Positions 34,175 through 44,437 of a stretch of DNA of 64,000 bases are shown here, piece by piece. Source of the stretch: Scalesia atractyloides (lineage: Eukaryota > Streptophyta > Magnoliopsida > Asterales > Asteraceae); the NCBI GenBank assembly GCA_947069175.1, contig CAMTDV010000015.1:25374249-25438248 (forward strand). Reading direction: 5' to 3'. The notes under the pieces were generated by a model, which did no database searches, was not told the origin of the DNA, and saw only the letters and a list, made by a program, of their open reading frames with translations. Each line of letters starts with the position of its first letter. The stretch's first letter is position 1. The position numbers and the translations under genes are program-made.

Positions 34175-34664
34175 ATATTTATTAAGGGTGCAAACGAGCT
34201 GAGATGAATTGAGCCTGAGCTCGACCAGCCTCAAGCGTGGCTCGATTAACCTGTGAGAGCTCGAGCTTGGTTTGTTGGTAGTTTTTCAAGCTCACGTTCG
34301 AGTCGTTTAGTATCTATTAATTAATATATTAACTAAAAATAATATAAATAATAGACTCGTTAGGCTCGTGAACTCAATAAGTGAAGCTCGGGCTCGGGCT
34401 TATTTACTAAACAAGTTTATTTTTATGTTACTAAATAACTTTAAATAAGGAGTAATGTTACTAAATATTAATAAAATTACACTAACGCTCAACGAGCCTG
34501 ACGAACTTCACATGCCAGGCTCGAGCTTGAGCTCGATAAGTAAACGAGCTTTATTTTAGGCTCAAGTTCGGCTATGACTTTGACTTGATAAGTGTTTGCT
34601 CGTTTTGAGCTTTTTCTCGAGCAACTCACAAGTTGCTCTGCTTGTTTGCACCCTATATATTTAT
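34175..34664. mobile_element. hAT-like MITE rich in GAGCTCG words
   Basis: The element at 34183-34656 has ends TAAGGGTGCAAACGAGC and GCTTGTTTGCACCCTAT, an inverted pair of about 15 bp. Direct repeats ATATTTAT flank it (34175-34182 and 34657-34664); these are AT-rich, so chance is possible. The interior is filled with GAGCTCGAGCTTG-like words in both orientations. No coding capacity. Confidence 0.7.
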
Positions 34665-36114
34665 AAAAAAATCCCTCTACCCTCGTAAGATTTAAAGACA
34701 ATTTATGTCTGAAACTTACAATATAGTTTTATTGATTTGTTTTAATAATATAAAATTGAAAGATTTAAATATAAGAATTATACGAGTTAAATTTGTTTTA
34801 TTATAAAGTTTGTCCTATTATTGCTTTTTAATAGTCATAGCAATTTGTTTATGAAAACAAGAAAATCTTGTTAGATTTTGACACCCAAAATTCTAAGCCA
34901 TTTTTTTAATAAAGGTATATTTATAAAGATTGCTTAACTAGTAAAACACCAAAGAAGTCAACTTTTCAAGATAAGAAAGTCAAACAGCTCAATTTTAAGA
35001 AGACAAACATCTAAGTTTAGTAGGAATAGGTCCAACTGGTTACAAACTTACAATATACCATAATCATGGTGTACGATATATTAATGATACAAAATATTAT
35101 TTAAAAGATTGTCATTGTTTCCAATCTTTGGACAAGACTTTATATTGGGTCTCTAGAGGCTCCACATACAATATATTTCTAAATTAAATTTTGAATGAGT
35201 TATTTAAAATTTTTTAAATATATAATCACGTACAAACCCTGATATCACAAACGATATTTCTCCCTGAAGTCTTATAAACTATAGTGGAATCAAAATAGAA
35301 TATCAACTATATTAAAGGTTTCTGGTGTAAAACGGTCATAAAATTATTATTATTATTAATATTATTATTATTATTATTATTTGTGTAAAAGAAAGTGCAG
35401 ATCTCAAGGTGGTTCTGCATTGATGAACGTAATTGGGTTTCCATGTGCATGTAGCTTGTTGAAAGGATCACTCACATATGCCATTTATTCATGTTACTTG
35501 CCTTGTCATATCCCTGAAATTTGTTGATTAATTATCGAACTTTTAAATAATAATCTTAAACGAGAGATTAAAAAAAAGCCAACGGTTTCTTGATCTAGTC
35601 GTAATACCTTATTAAGGTGATGTGGATGGGTGTGTGAAAAATACTGAAAAAACTCGATAACTGAATCGCATCTATAATCGAAAAAATCCGAAATGAATTG
35701 TGAATTCCTTTGGTTCGATTTCAAACCATGTCCAAATTTGATTTAATAAAGTGATTAAATTGGTTTAAATGGTCTCATTGGTTGAATTCGGTCCGGTTAG
35801 ACTTTTTTCTAATTTGCATTGGTTCGGTTTTCGAGTAGGGCCACAAAATATCCAAAATTGAATAAACCGATATCCAAATCAATGAACACACTAGATGCAG
35901 GTTCAAGTCTTACAAAGTGATCATCAAATGGATTTTAGGAGTAGATATTAAAAGAATGCGTGTTTACCATTAAAAAACTGGCAAACAAAAATATTTTCCC
36001 GTGAGATTAGGTAAGACCGTATCGATCTTTACTTTCATGACTCATTTCTCCTGGTATTAAGTAATTTTATCGATCTTTACTTTCATGACTCATTTCTCCT
36101 GGCAAACAAAAAAT
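34665..36114. other. unassigned AT-rich DNA
   Basis: No gene recognised. An ATT trinucleotide microsatellite is at about 35337-35382. The words around 35750-35880 (AATTGGTTTAAATGG, CGGTTTTCG, AACCGATATCC) resemble the interior of the MITE at 6438-6970, but no termini were found. Confidence 0.35.
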
Positions 36115-36118
36115 AGTC

Positions 36119-36905
36119 TTTCGTAAAAAAACGTTTCGAAAAAAAAGGTTTCCGTAAAAAAATTCGTAAAAAACGGGGTGAAAAAAAACGGCGCGTAGAC
36201 ACAGAGCGTAAAAAAGGGACGCAAAAAACAACGCGTAAAAAAACGGAGCGTAAAAAACGGCGTGTAAAAACGGGGAGTATAAAAACGGCGCGTAAAAAAA
36301 AACCGGGTGTAAAAAACGGCGCGTGAAAACTGGACGTAAAAAACGGCGCGTGAAAAAAACGGGGGTGTAAATAACGGCGCGTAAAAAATCTGACAGAAGG
36401 GGACGAGTAAACCGGTGCACTCCCGATGGCGGACGAGATTAAAAAGATAATAAAGTAATGTTTGGCGTAAAAAACTGTGTATGTAAATGTTTGGCGTAAA
36501 AAAAATTGTCGTAAAAACATACCCGTAAAAAAATGTTTGGCGTAAAAAAATTCGGCGTAAAAAAATGTTTAGTGTAAAAAAACCGGGTGATAAAACGTCG
36601 GGTAAATACGGGGCGTAAAAACAACGCGTAAAATCGGCCGTAGAAAAACGACGCACAAAAACGAGGCGTAAATAACGGGGCGTAAAAACAAGGGCGTAAA
36701 TACGACGCGTAAAAAACGGCGCGTAAAAAACATGGGCGTAAATAACGGCACGTAAAAAACGGGGCGTATAGCCGTAAATAACGACGTGTAAAAACGGGGC
36801 GTAAAAAACGGCGCGAAAAAACGGGGCTTAAAAAACGGCGCGTAAATCCGGGCGTAAAGAACGGCGCGCAAAAACGGGGGCGTAAAAAAAACGGTTCGTA
36901 AAAAT
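36119..36905. repeat. minisatellite of CGTAAAAA-type units
   Basis: Nearly 0.8 kb built from variants of CGTAAAAA alternating with CGG, GGCG, GCGG and ACGGCG (for example GGCGTAAAAAACGGCGCGTA). Repeat length is irregular (about 10-15 bp). The block is purine/pyrimidine-biased, so long artificial open frames (Phe/Arg/Tyr-rich) appear on the minus strand. A non-repetitive patch at about 36385-36470 interrupts it. Confidence 0.85.
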
Positions 36906-37277
36906 GTTTTTTATAAAAAAAATCTTGAAAAAAAATTATTTATCAAAAAATTTTGATTTTAAACTTTTGTTTGATAAAATAATCAGATTTTTAATAATAA
37001 ATAATAAATATAATAAGACAAAATATATAGTAAAAAACAATAAGTATAATAAAACAAAAAATACAAATTTACTTAAATACCCTTTTGACATTAAAATATT
37101 AAAAACATACTAAGACAAAATAAATTTTATAATGGTTTAATTATTTTTAATCTAATCCATCTATCTTAAAGATCTAACGGTTTGAAAGTGGTTTCTACGG
37201 TTCTCGCAACTGGAGGTGGTTTCCCTTTAACCAATGCCTATATGTATATATATGTATATATCTATATACATATATAC

Positions 37278-37311
<34 letters not shown>

Positions 37312-38447
37312 GTGTGTGATATCTCAAAAACCTTCTAATTTGAGAAAACTTGATAAACCCATTACTTGGTCTAGATTCACCCACGTATGTCTTCTAGAAG
37401 TTGATTACTCTTTAACTTTCAAGGGTATTTGGGTAATTTTACTTTTAGCCACCAATATCAAAGATCTTTATCCTCTTTTGAATTGACCACTCTCATTTAT
37501 TGCACCTCACATCAATTGTACTTCCCCCACTCCTTTTTACTCTTTTTCAAATTCATAAAAAAAGTTTTTAATTGTTCATCATCTTCTTTAAAATTTACTG
37601 TACGAGTTCCTTCATTTTTTATGAACCAAATTCAAATTAGAAAGGTTGTTTTTTCATAATTTCTTCATCTTCTTAAACCACTTATTTCAAACTAGATCCA
37701 CCATTAATGAACTATGAAGCATCCATCAACAATGGTAGATCTATTGAGCACCATTAATGTACTATGGAGCATTCATCTTCCTAAACAAGATATTTACTAC
37801 GATTTGGGCTTTGGTTCGCTTTTCTTATTCTTCTCTCACCCTCCTCTGTTCGTCCAGATCTTGTGGTGAACATGGTGTGAAATAAAGTTTCTTCCTTTTT
37901 TATTATTCAATTCGATTTGGGTCCGATATTTGTGGTGATATTTGCGATGAGGTAATCTTGATTTAGTTTCTTGGTTTGATTATTGCATTGTGAGTTTTTG
38001 TTTGTTGTTTGGATACGATGATTTAGGGGGATCTCGTTAATGTGAAACACGAACAACAAGTCTATTAATTCCAACCGTAGTTTTTTTCTTTTCAGCCGAT
38101 TATAGAATATGGGTTTTGAAACACGAACACCAAGTATAATAGTTAATGTTCGTAATTAGATCGTTAATGTGTCTTATCGATTACAAATTACAGTTTGTAC
38201 AATTCCAACCGTTATTGTGAAACACGAACAACCGTTAATGTTCGTATAGATTACAAATTATAGACCGTTAACGTTTCGTACTTTAGATCGTTATTGTTTA
38301 TGTCATTATCTTCATTTGTTTCTTATTTGATGGTGTTTTCTCATTTTCAGTTGTTACACTTGCTGAATAAAAAAACCATGGTTATGAATGTGTTAATAGT
38401 TATGTTTGGTTAACGACTTAACGGTTATCTTATCTTTTTGTTATTAG
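36906..38447. other. unassigned DNA, including a TA-rich microsatellite
   Basis: 36,906-37,140 is extremely AT-rich. A TATACATA/TATGTATA microsatellite lies at about 37238-37316 and is self-complementary. Two similar blocks (CACCATTAATG.ACTATG.AGCAT) occur at about 37700-37726 and 37750-37776. The stretch 37800-38447 resembles transcribed-but-untranslated plant sequence but has no supported ORF. Confidence 0.35.
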
Positions 38448-38540
38448 GATGGTGATGGATACAAGGGAAACAAGACCCAATTCTCGGGACCGTTGGTTTC
38501 GTCAAACGTGGATCAGATACTTAAGGATCATGACCATGTT
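38448..38540 (+). pseudogene. protein-kinase C-terminal exon fragment
   Basis: After an AG at 38446-38447 the frame reads DGDGYKGNKTQFSGPL, then VSSNVDQILKDHDHV. This matches the C-terminal tail of plant CDK-like kinases of the At1g54610 type, where a G-KGNK.-SGPL..-NVD-LKDHD motif follows the kinase domain. No kinase domain was found upstream and the match ends abruptly at about 38540. It looks like a captured exon, not a working gene. Confidence 0.55.
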
Positions 38541-38777
38541 TATGTTACAGCACAACACAACTAACACATGTTATAGTTTGAACTTCAGGACATGCATGTG
38601 TTACATGTGACATGAAACCCATGTACAACATGTGTTAGTGCTATGTATTTTCGTTTACTAATAATATGTAATGTGATACTCTTCTTGTTTTCTCTAGTAC
38701 ACGATGTTAAAACGCTCTAGACTTAACACATTTTCTGTTGGAGGCGCCCGTATTTGTACCTCTACTCTTACAGTCTC
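38541..38777. repeat. left flank of the Copia insertion with TTAACACATGTTATA-like words
   Basis: Words such as CTAACACATGTTATAG, ACATGTGTTAGTG and CTTAACACATTTTC recur here and again right of the Copia insertion (60846-61450), consistent with one repeat-rich locus split by the insertion. Confidence 0.5.
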
Positions 38778-39188
38778 TGTTGATGCATATGTTTGTTGCC
38801 TATGTCATCGTATAATATCGAGTCTGTATTTAGAAGCGAAATGTTGAAGTTTATGTTTGTAAAGGGTCAAGTTCGCTTGGAATGATGTGTGGATAGTCAA
38901 GTTCGGCCGAACTTGACTAAGCAAGTTCGCCCGAAGTTGCATCTCACCAGCGAGCTTGCACTCCTATAAATAGGAGTCTTGACATTTCATTTGTAAGAAT
39001 CAGAGATTTTGTCACGACAGAGGCGAAGCTCTGTCCAAGTGTTTCCAGGATCTGTAACGTTAGATATTAATGAAACGGTGTTAATCAGTAAAGAACTAGT
39101 CTCCAATGTCGCTTATGCTAACGGATTCCGCACGTTTACCTTAGGTTAGCCAAATTAGGACCGGAACGATCCTTTCAACGGACCCTCA
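38778..39188 (+). repeat. 5' LTR of the Copia-type element
   Basis: 411 bp. It contains an exact 18-bp palindrome CAAGTTCGGCCGAACTTG (38898-38915), a degenerate second copy (38922-38939) and a TATA box (38965-38972) about 30 bp further on. Confidence 0.92.
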
Positions 39189-39190
39189 AT

Positions 39191-39202
39191 TGGTATCAGA
39201 GC
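39191..39202 (+). promoter_or_regulatory. primer binding site of the Copia-type element
   Basis: TGGTATCAGAGC, complementary to the 3' end of initiator methionine tRNA, as usual for plant Copia elements. Confidence 0.85.
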
Positions 39203-39408
39203 AGGATTGGCCTAATTTGAAGACATTGGACATAGAACATCTCATCTTCTACTCTATTCTTTCATTTTCTTGGACAATTCACCGATAAAATGGACTGATT
39301 TTCAAGTATAATACGTAAAATCCACAATTGATAAACCCTTGAAAAGATCAGAGCTTAAAACAAACGAATTCATGTCGAAAAATTGAAAAAACCATGTTTG
39401 AAATCGCA

Positions 39409-39819
39409 TGTTCGCTCGAACTTATCATCAAGTTTGCTCGAACTTGACTGAAAAATTCACAATTTTTCATCAAGTTCGCCCGGACTTGATTGATTTTTCA
39501 AGGTTTTAGGTTAAGTTCGCTCGAACTTGCTTACTTTTCAATCAAATTTTATTAAGTTCGCCCGAACTTGATTAAAATTTGTTGAAAATCAAGCACAAGT
39601 TCGCCCGAACATGTTTGTTTCTCTTGAAATTAATACAAGTTCGACCGAACATGCTTGTTAATCTTGAAATTAATACAAGTTCGCCCGAACTTGCTTGTTT
39701 TTCTTGAAACTTATACAAGTTCGTCCGAACTTGCTTGTTTCTCTTGAAACTTATACAAGTTCGCCCAAACTTGTTAAGTAGCTGATTTTTACAAGCTGTG
39801 ACAAGTTCGCCCGAACTTG
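39409..39819 (+). repeat. tandem array of the CAAGTTCGCCCGAACTTG palindrome in the leader
   Basis: About ten to eleven copies of a near-palindromic 18-mer with a central one-base asymmetry lie between PBS and gag. The middle copies have a regular ~40-bp period with spacers of the type CTTGTTTCTCTTGAAA. The last copy is at 39802-39819. Confidence 0.9.
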
Positions 39820-40059
39820 TCCAAGGTTTCCAAAAAAAAAGGCATGAAAATCTCGAAAAACGTCTCAGACATTATATATAGTTAGATTCGTATCGACGAG
39901 GCGAGTTTAAAGATCTAATCTGGTAAAAACAATTTTCCGAAAAATTTTAAACGTTTTTTAGCAAACCGATATGTTAATATTGTCGATTAAAAAGTCAAAT
40001 TTTTCTAAAATTGTCTGTTTGCTAATCATTTTTCAAGTGTTTTTGAACAACATATTAGT

Positions 40060-41820
40060 TTGGAAAACGAAATGGAGTCCGTGAAGCCGCCAATGTTGAT
40101 GAGTATGAAGCCTGGAATGAAAAATTCGAGGAATGGGTACGAGCAAATCACCTCTATGGTTGGGTTGCTATTCAAACTGGATTTAAATGGCCAGTCGATG
40201 AACGTGGAGCTGAGCTTTCAGTATCAAAGTTTACAACTCATCTGAATGCTGTATATGCCCATGAGAAGAAGATCCTAACCTCGTTACAACAATCGATTAA
40301 AGAAGATATCTTGGTTTTGTTACCAGAGTACAAAACTGCACAGGATTTGTGGAAATCTCTAGATGCTAAATATTTGGAAAGGGTTGAGATGATTAAGAAC
40401 AAAAAGGTGCTAATCAAGAAGAAATCTAATCGTGTTAGTGATCAAGGAAATGATCGGGAAGCACAAAGTTCAAATGATCAGTTTAAGAGAGAATGAAGTA
40501 TGTTTGCGAAGAACTGTGAAGAACAAGTTTCAAGTACATCTACAAATGAGTCTTCAAGTTCTAAACCAGTCTGTCCAATTTATGAGTAGATATCTATCGG
40601 CAGAAAATGCCAAACTTTTGAGTAAGATTGAGAGTTTGACATTAGAAAATTAAAAATTAAAATAAAATGAAAAGAATTTTGAAAACAAAATAAAAATTTT
40701 AGAAAATGAAAAATTCAAATGTTAGTAGATTTTTAAAATAAAATAAAAATGTTTAAAAAGAAAAAATTGTTTTTGAAAAATTAAATACAGAAAATCAAAA
40801 AGCAATAAATTCTCATATTGAGAAAATTTCTCAACTAGAAAAAGAAGTTGAGACTGTTAAAAATAAAGCTGTTAATTCAGAAAAATTATTGAAATGTTTT
40901 ATGACCTCCTTATTAAAGTTATATCATATATGTTCAAAACCGATCAATAATAATAAAAAGAAAATTCCAATAAGTGACAATGTCATAATTGAGAATTGTG
41001 ATGATGATATCGATGATGAAAGAGATAAAAATGATGAACATGAAATATTTTTAAAACTGAAAGAAAAATTTCAAGAAACTGTTCTACAATCTACTGAGAA
41101 AGGTGAATGCTCAACGCAAAAATCTTCTAAGCAGAATGAAGAACGAAAACAAAAAGAAAAACAAAGTTCTAAAAATTCTGAAAATTTTCAAAAGAAAAAT
41201 AAAAGCTCATCGGTACGATCATCCACTCATTATAGAAACTAACAAAAATTTGCGAATAAGTGGTGCAGGTCGAACCACAGTGCTTCAACGTCAAATCAAA
41301 GTTATAGAAGAAGCAGGAAAGGTGGCTACCACACATCAAATCAATGCTATGATTTGAGTGTATGGTTTGATAGTAAAGATCGATATGAGAACAGGAAGTA
41401 TCATAAATGTGATTTAACTGGACACATTGCTAAAAAATGTCTACAAATTAATCCTAAACCTGCTCATATTGTTAACAAAAATTCTGGAGTATCAACTCAG
41501 GTTTTGAAACAATGTAAAGAAACTACATACAAGGTGAAATTAGTTATTACTAAGTTTTCAAATTTTGAAACTGGTGAATTATCGAATAGTAATGAACAAA
41601 AAATTTCTACATTGTATTTTTCAAGAAAGCTTTAAAAAAATCAAACATGGTTGGTCAAAGGTAAGGAAGTGACACAATCAGTGAAAATTGAAAGTTTAGA
41701 GGACTTTCCGAAATTTGAGAAAGTCCAAAATAAATCTGATTGTGTAAAGAAAGTCAAAATTAAGGTTGAAGAAACAACGCCTAAGACTGCAAAGGCTTGG
41801 GTGTCTCTATTCAACTAATT
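40060..41820 (+). pseudogene. gag-like ORF of the Copia-type element, broken
   Basis: The frame around 40090-40495 encodes a UBN2-type gag: EAWNEKFEEWVRANHLYGW, LNAVYAHEKKIL.SLQQSIKEDI, YKTAQDLWKSLDAKYL. After a stop and frame changes a Lys/Asn/Glu-rich coiled-coil-like region follows (~40600-41200). A zinc knuckle (YHKCDLTGHIAKKC, ~41396-41440) lacks its first Cys. The last part ends PKTAKAWVSLFN before a stop near 41820. No pol domain follows. The region is strongly A-rich compared with the Tekay ORFs. Confidence 0.75.
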
Positions 41821-42824
41821 GTTTGAATTTTTATGCAGGAACCTCTGAGAAGAAAGTAAATTACTGAGAATGGAGTTCCGTAGCACACAATGAAGACGGG
41901 CCGGGTTATCAAGTTTTATATAAAGGCCATTTTTACAAAAGATTTGAAATTCAAATAACGTTTACTTTTAAACTTTTTGAAAAATTTTTGGAGAAAATTT
42001 TTCGAAGACATGTTTTAATAACGTTTACTTGAAAATTTTACAAATTTTTGAAGAAAATTTGAAAACTATCACAAAACTCTCACTGTTAAACAAGACAAAA
42101 CTCATGTTCAATAAATTGTTATAAACAAAAAAGTGTCAAGGTTTTTGTCATCATGAGAGGGAGAGTGCTTAAAAAAATTTGTGACGCAGTAATGGATGGC
42201 GAATTGAAGTGATTCTCATCAGTTGGTCAATATTTTTTATATATCAAAAATTCCAAAAATATGTTTTTGAATTTTAGGGGGAGAAAAATTTTTCAGAAAA
42301 TCCAAAAACATATTAAATGCGAAAAGTACAAAAACATGAAAAAGGCAAAAAGAGTTTTTGTGGATAAAAGGAAATGATAGTACATCAGTGGACTATCACA
42401 GTATGCTAAGGATTTATAAAGTTTAAAAAGTGATAAACGAGTCTTACTGTGGATGTGTCGATAGGCTTTACACATTCAGTAAATTGTTTCCGGGATATAA
42501 ACTAAATTTTACAACTGCTTAAACTTGTGGATTAATATCTCTCGGATATATGGACTTAGTACTCCGAAATTTCGTTTGAGAGATTGCCTGATTCTGACAT
42601 ACGAGGTCTTTATAGATGATTGATATCTGGGTATTATACAAGTTCTTTTGATTTTGCGTAAGCAATGGCCTAGAACTTCTATAATGTTTTTGCAAAAATC
42701 CCCTAAAAATGCATTCAATTGAAAATATCAAAAGATACTACAATTGCAGTACAAAAAGATTCCATTTTGGAACACTACCTTATAAGACGAGCCTTCATCT
42801 CTCTGTCGGTACGATGGTACTAAC
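41821..42824 (+). other. non-coding 3' interior of the Copia-type element (left part)
   Basis: No coding domain. It includes purine-rich tracts (GAGAGGGAGAG at ~42156, TAGGGGGAGAAAA at ~42278). Blocks such as GTGACGCAGTAATGG and GATTCTGACATACGAGGT have diverged counterparts, in the same order, in the reversed relative at 57309-59399. The Tekay element inserts after 42824. Confidence 0.5.
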
Positions 42825-43006
42825 TGTAACATTTGTCGAAAAACGGGTTTTCGAAACCCGCTTCGTTTAATAACCGAACAATCAGTTTTAAATTTTTGTT
42901 GTTCATTTACGGCTTATTTTTAATTTTAAACGATTCATAATTGATCAACAAATTAAAAGATATAAATTAAAATTTTAAAAATATAAAAATGAATTAATTA
43001 AAAAGG

Positions 43007-43094
43007 AAAACCGGCTGCCGGGAGTCGAACCCGGGTCAGCCGGATATTTCCTCAAAGACTTAACTCGCGTGCCATAAACCACTCCGCCACTTTG
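43007..43094 (-). ncRNA. tRNA-like Pol III unit A in LTR 1 (antisense)
   Basis: On the minus strand an A box TGGCGGAGTGG (43089-43079) and a B box GGTTCGACTCC (43031-43021) both fit the plant consensus perfectly. They are spaced as in a tRNA with a long variable arm. The T-arm region extends into a strong hairpin (CCGGCTG..CAGCCGG), and T-runs follow at once (TTTTCCTTTTT). It resembles a class II (Ser/Leu-type) tRNA without a good acceptor stem. Transcription is inferred, not shown. Confidence 0.65.
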
Positions 43095-43942
43095 ATTTTT
43101 CTGATAATATAATGAATCTTTTAATTCAAATATTAATATACGAATTCAAAACCCAGTCAATTTGCGCCCAAACAGCAGTCGTCGGAAATCCCGACGACTT
43201 CGCCGATAATTTACGTTTCCGCTCGAATTAACCATTGAATTAACTCTAACGACGGTTATAACCGACGTCTGAACCCGCGACATCAGCCATAACCGCCGGA
43301 GAACGGCTGACTTCGAATTAAGACCGAATTCAGACCCCATACATCTCGATACTACCCTATAAATTCACCCACAATTCACCAGAAACCTTTTCGCTCTCAA
43401 ATCGCAACTTTTCTCGACGAAATTTACTCGCCGGAAAAACATCTGCAAGTCGCCGGAAAACCGAGACTTCCACCTGCACGGTAATTACTTCGATTTTTCT
43501 GGCTCATTCCTTTATTAGACAAATTCTAATATAAATCCCTCACCCAGAATCCTTTGCAGTCGACGTTGCCGGATTATCTGATTCGCAGGAGAAATTTCTG
43601 AACTTTCAGGGGAACTGCTGATTATCGGTATGATTCTTCTGTTTCACTGATAGTCATTACCCAGTAGTCCCACTTCACATCTAATCCCTCCAAATTATTG
43701 GTAGATTCTATCAGCCGCAGCTCACCAAGACGGAGCCGACGACCTTGCCGGACGTCTGAAGAAAAGCGAACAGTTGGTACAATCAACCCTCCAATCTCTT
43801 TCCATTCATTTTCTTTTCGATGGCTCATAACCTTCATTGAGCTAACTTAGCAAATAACAGTCTTTTGATCGATGTTTATGTTTTGAACGAAGAAGATGAA
43901 GTGTGGTATAATATAAGAATAATTAAAATCGGTTTAATAAAC

Positions 43943-44050
43943 GGGTTAGACACACAGTCCAGCGGTGGACTGTGTGCAACAAACATACACGAGACGCGAG
44001 TTCGAATCCTGTCCCAGCTTTACCCACTTGAAATAAAAATCTGCCTTTTT
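43943..44050 (+). ncRNA. tRNA-like Pol III unit B1 in LTR 1
   Basis: A-box-like CAGTCCAGCGG (43955-43965), B box AGTTCGAATCC (43999-44009) and a T5 run (44046-44050). The A box is embedded in a 10-bp hairpin ACACAGTCCA..TGGACTGTGT. First of three tandem units of ~168 bp. Confidence 0.6.
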
Positions 44051-44104
44051 AACTGAACCGGGTTGACGCACAGTATATGTTAAGTATAATAAAAACCGAG
44101 TTAA

Positions 44105-44213
44105 TAACCAAGTGACACTCACAGTCCAGCGGTGGACTGTGTGTACGCTAACCCACAGGTCCCGGGTTCGAGACCTGTGGTCAGCACCGGTCCGTTACGT
44201 TTAAAAGCTTTTT
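44105..44213 (+). ncRNA. tRNA-like Pol III unit B2 in LTR 1
   Basis: A-box-like CAGTCCAGCGG (44122-44132), B-box-like GGTTCGAGACC (44165-44175), T5 run at 44209-44213. Two perfect 9-bp hairpins replace D arm and T arm: CACAGTCCA/TGGACTGTG (44120-44141) and CCACAGGTC/GACCTGTGG (44153-44180). Second unit of the tandem array. Confidence 0.6.
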
Positions 44214-44284
44214 AAAAATAAATAATTTTCGGTTTAAAGTAAATAGTATATAAGTATAATTAAAAACAGAATTATTTCGGGTTA

Positions 44285-44437
44285 GACACGTAGCTCAGTT
44301 GGTAGAGCTGCGTGCACGCGTACGGGAGGTCTCGGGTTCGAGCCTCACTCAGCGCACAATTTCACACAATTAAACCGGTCAACAGTAACGGTCAACGGTC
44401 AACGGTCTCGGTCAACGGTCAAAGTCAACTTTTTTTT
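44285..44437 (+). ncRNA. tRNA-like Pol III unit B3 in LTR 1
   Basis: A perfect A box TAGCTCAGTTG (44291-44301) sits in a normal D arm (GCTC..GAGC). The B box is GGTTCGAGCCT (44335-44345), and a T8 run lies at 44430-44437. The D-arm part is indistinguishable from that of ordinary tRNAs; anticodon and acceptor stems are degenerate. Third unit of the tandem array. Confidence 0.65.
44377..44428 (-). promoter_or_regulatory. W-box cluster in LTR 1
   Basis: Five TTGACC and one TTGACT (minus-strand reading) within 52 bp at 44377, 44390, 44397, 44410, 44417 and 44423. TTGAC(C/T) is the core binding site of WRKY transcription factors. The cluster lies between unit B3 and its T8 run. Confidence 0.65.

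Noticed and set aside
36067..36871. Long overlapping minus-strand open frames rich in Phe, Arg, Tyr and Pro
   Set aside because: They lie entirely in the CGTAAAAA minisatellite and arise from its composition; three frames are open at once with no domain.
38771..38777. Perfect 5-bp target duplication for the Copia element
   Set aside because: The flanks are GTCTC and GTTAC, so no perfect duplication exists; the LTR ends were fixed by the LTR-LTR match and PBS instead.
39409..39819. CRISPR-like array (regular repeats with spacers)
   Set aside because: The spacers are themselves similar and the context is a plant retrotransposon leader.
43146..44056. Short open frames repeated in both Tekay LTRs (for example at 43146, 43622, 43865)
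   Set aside because: They are identical only because the LTR is duplicated; none has a recognisable domain and one runs across a tRNA-like unit.
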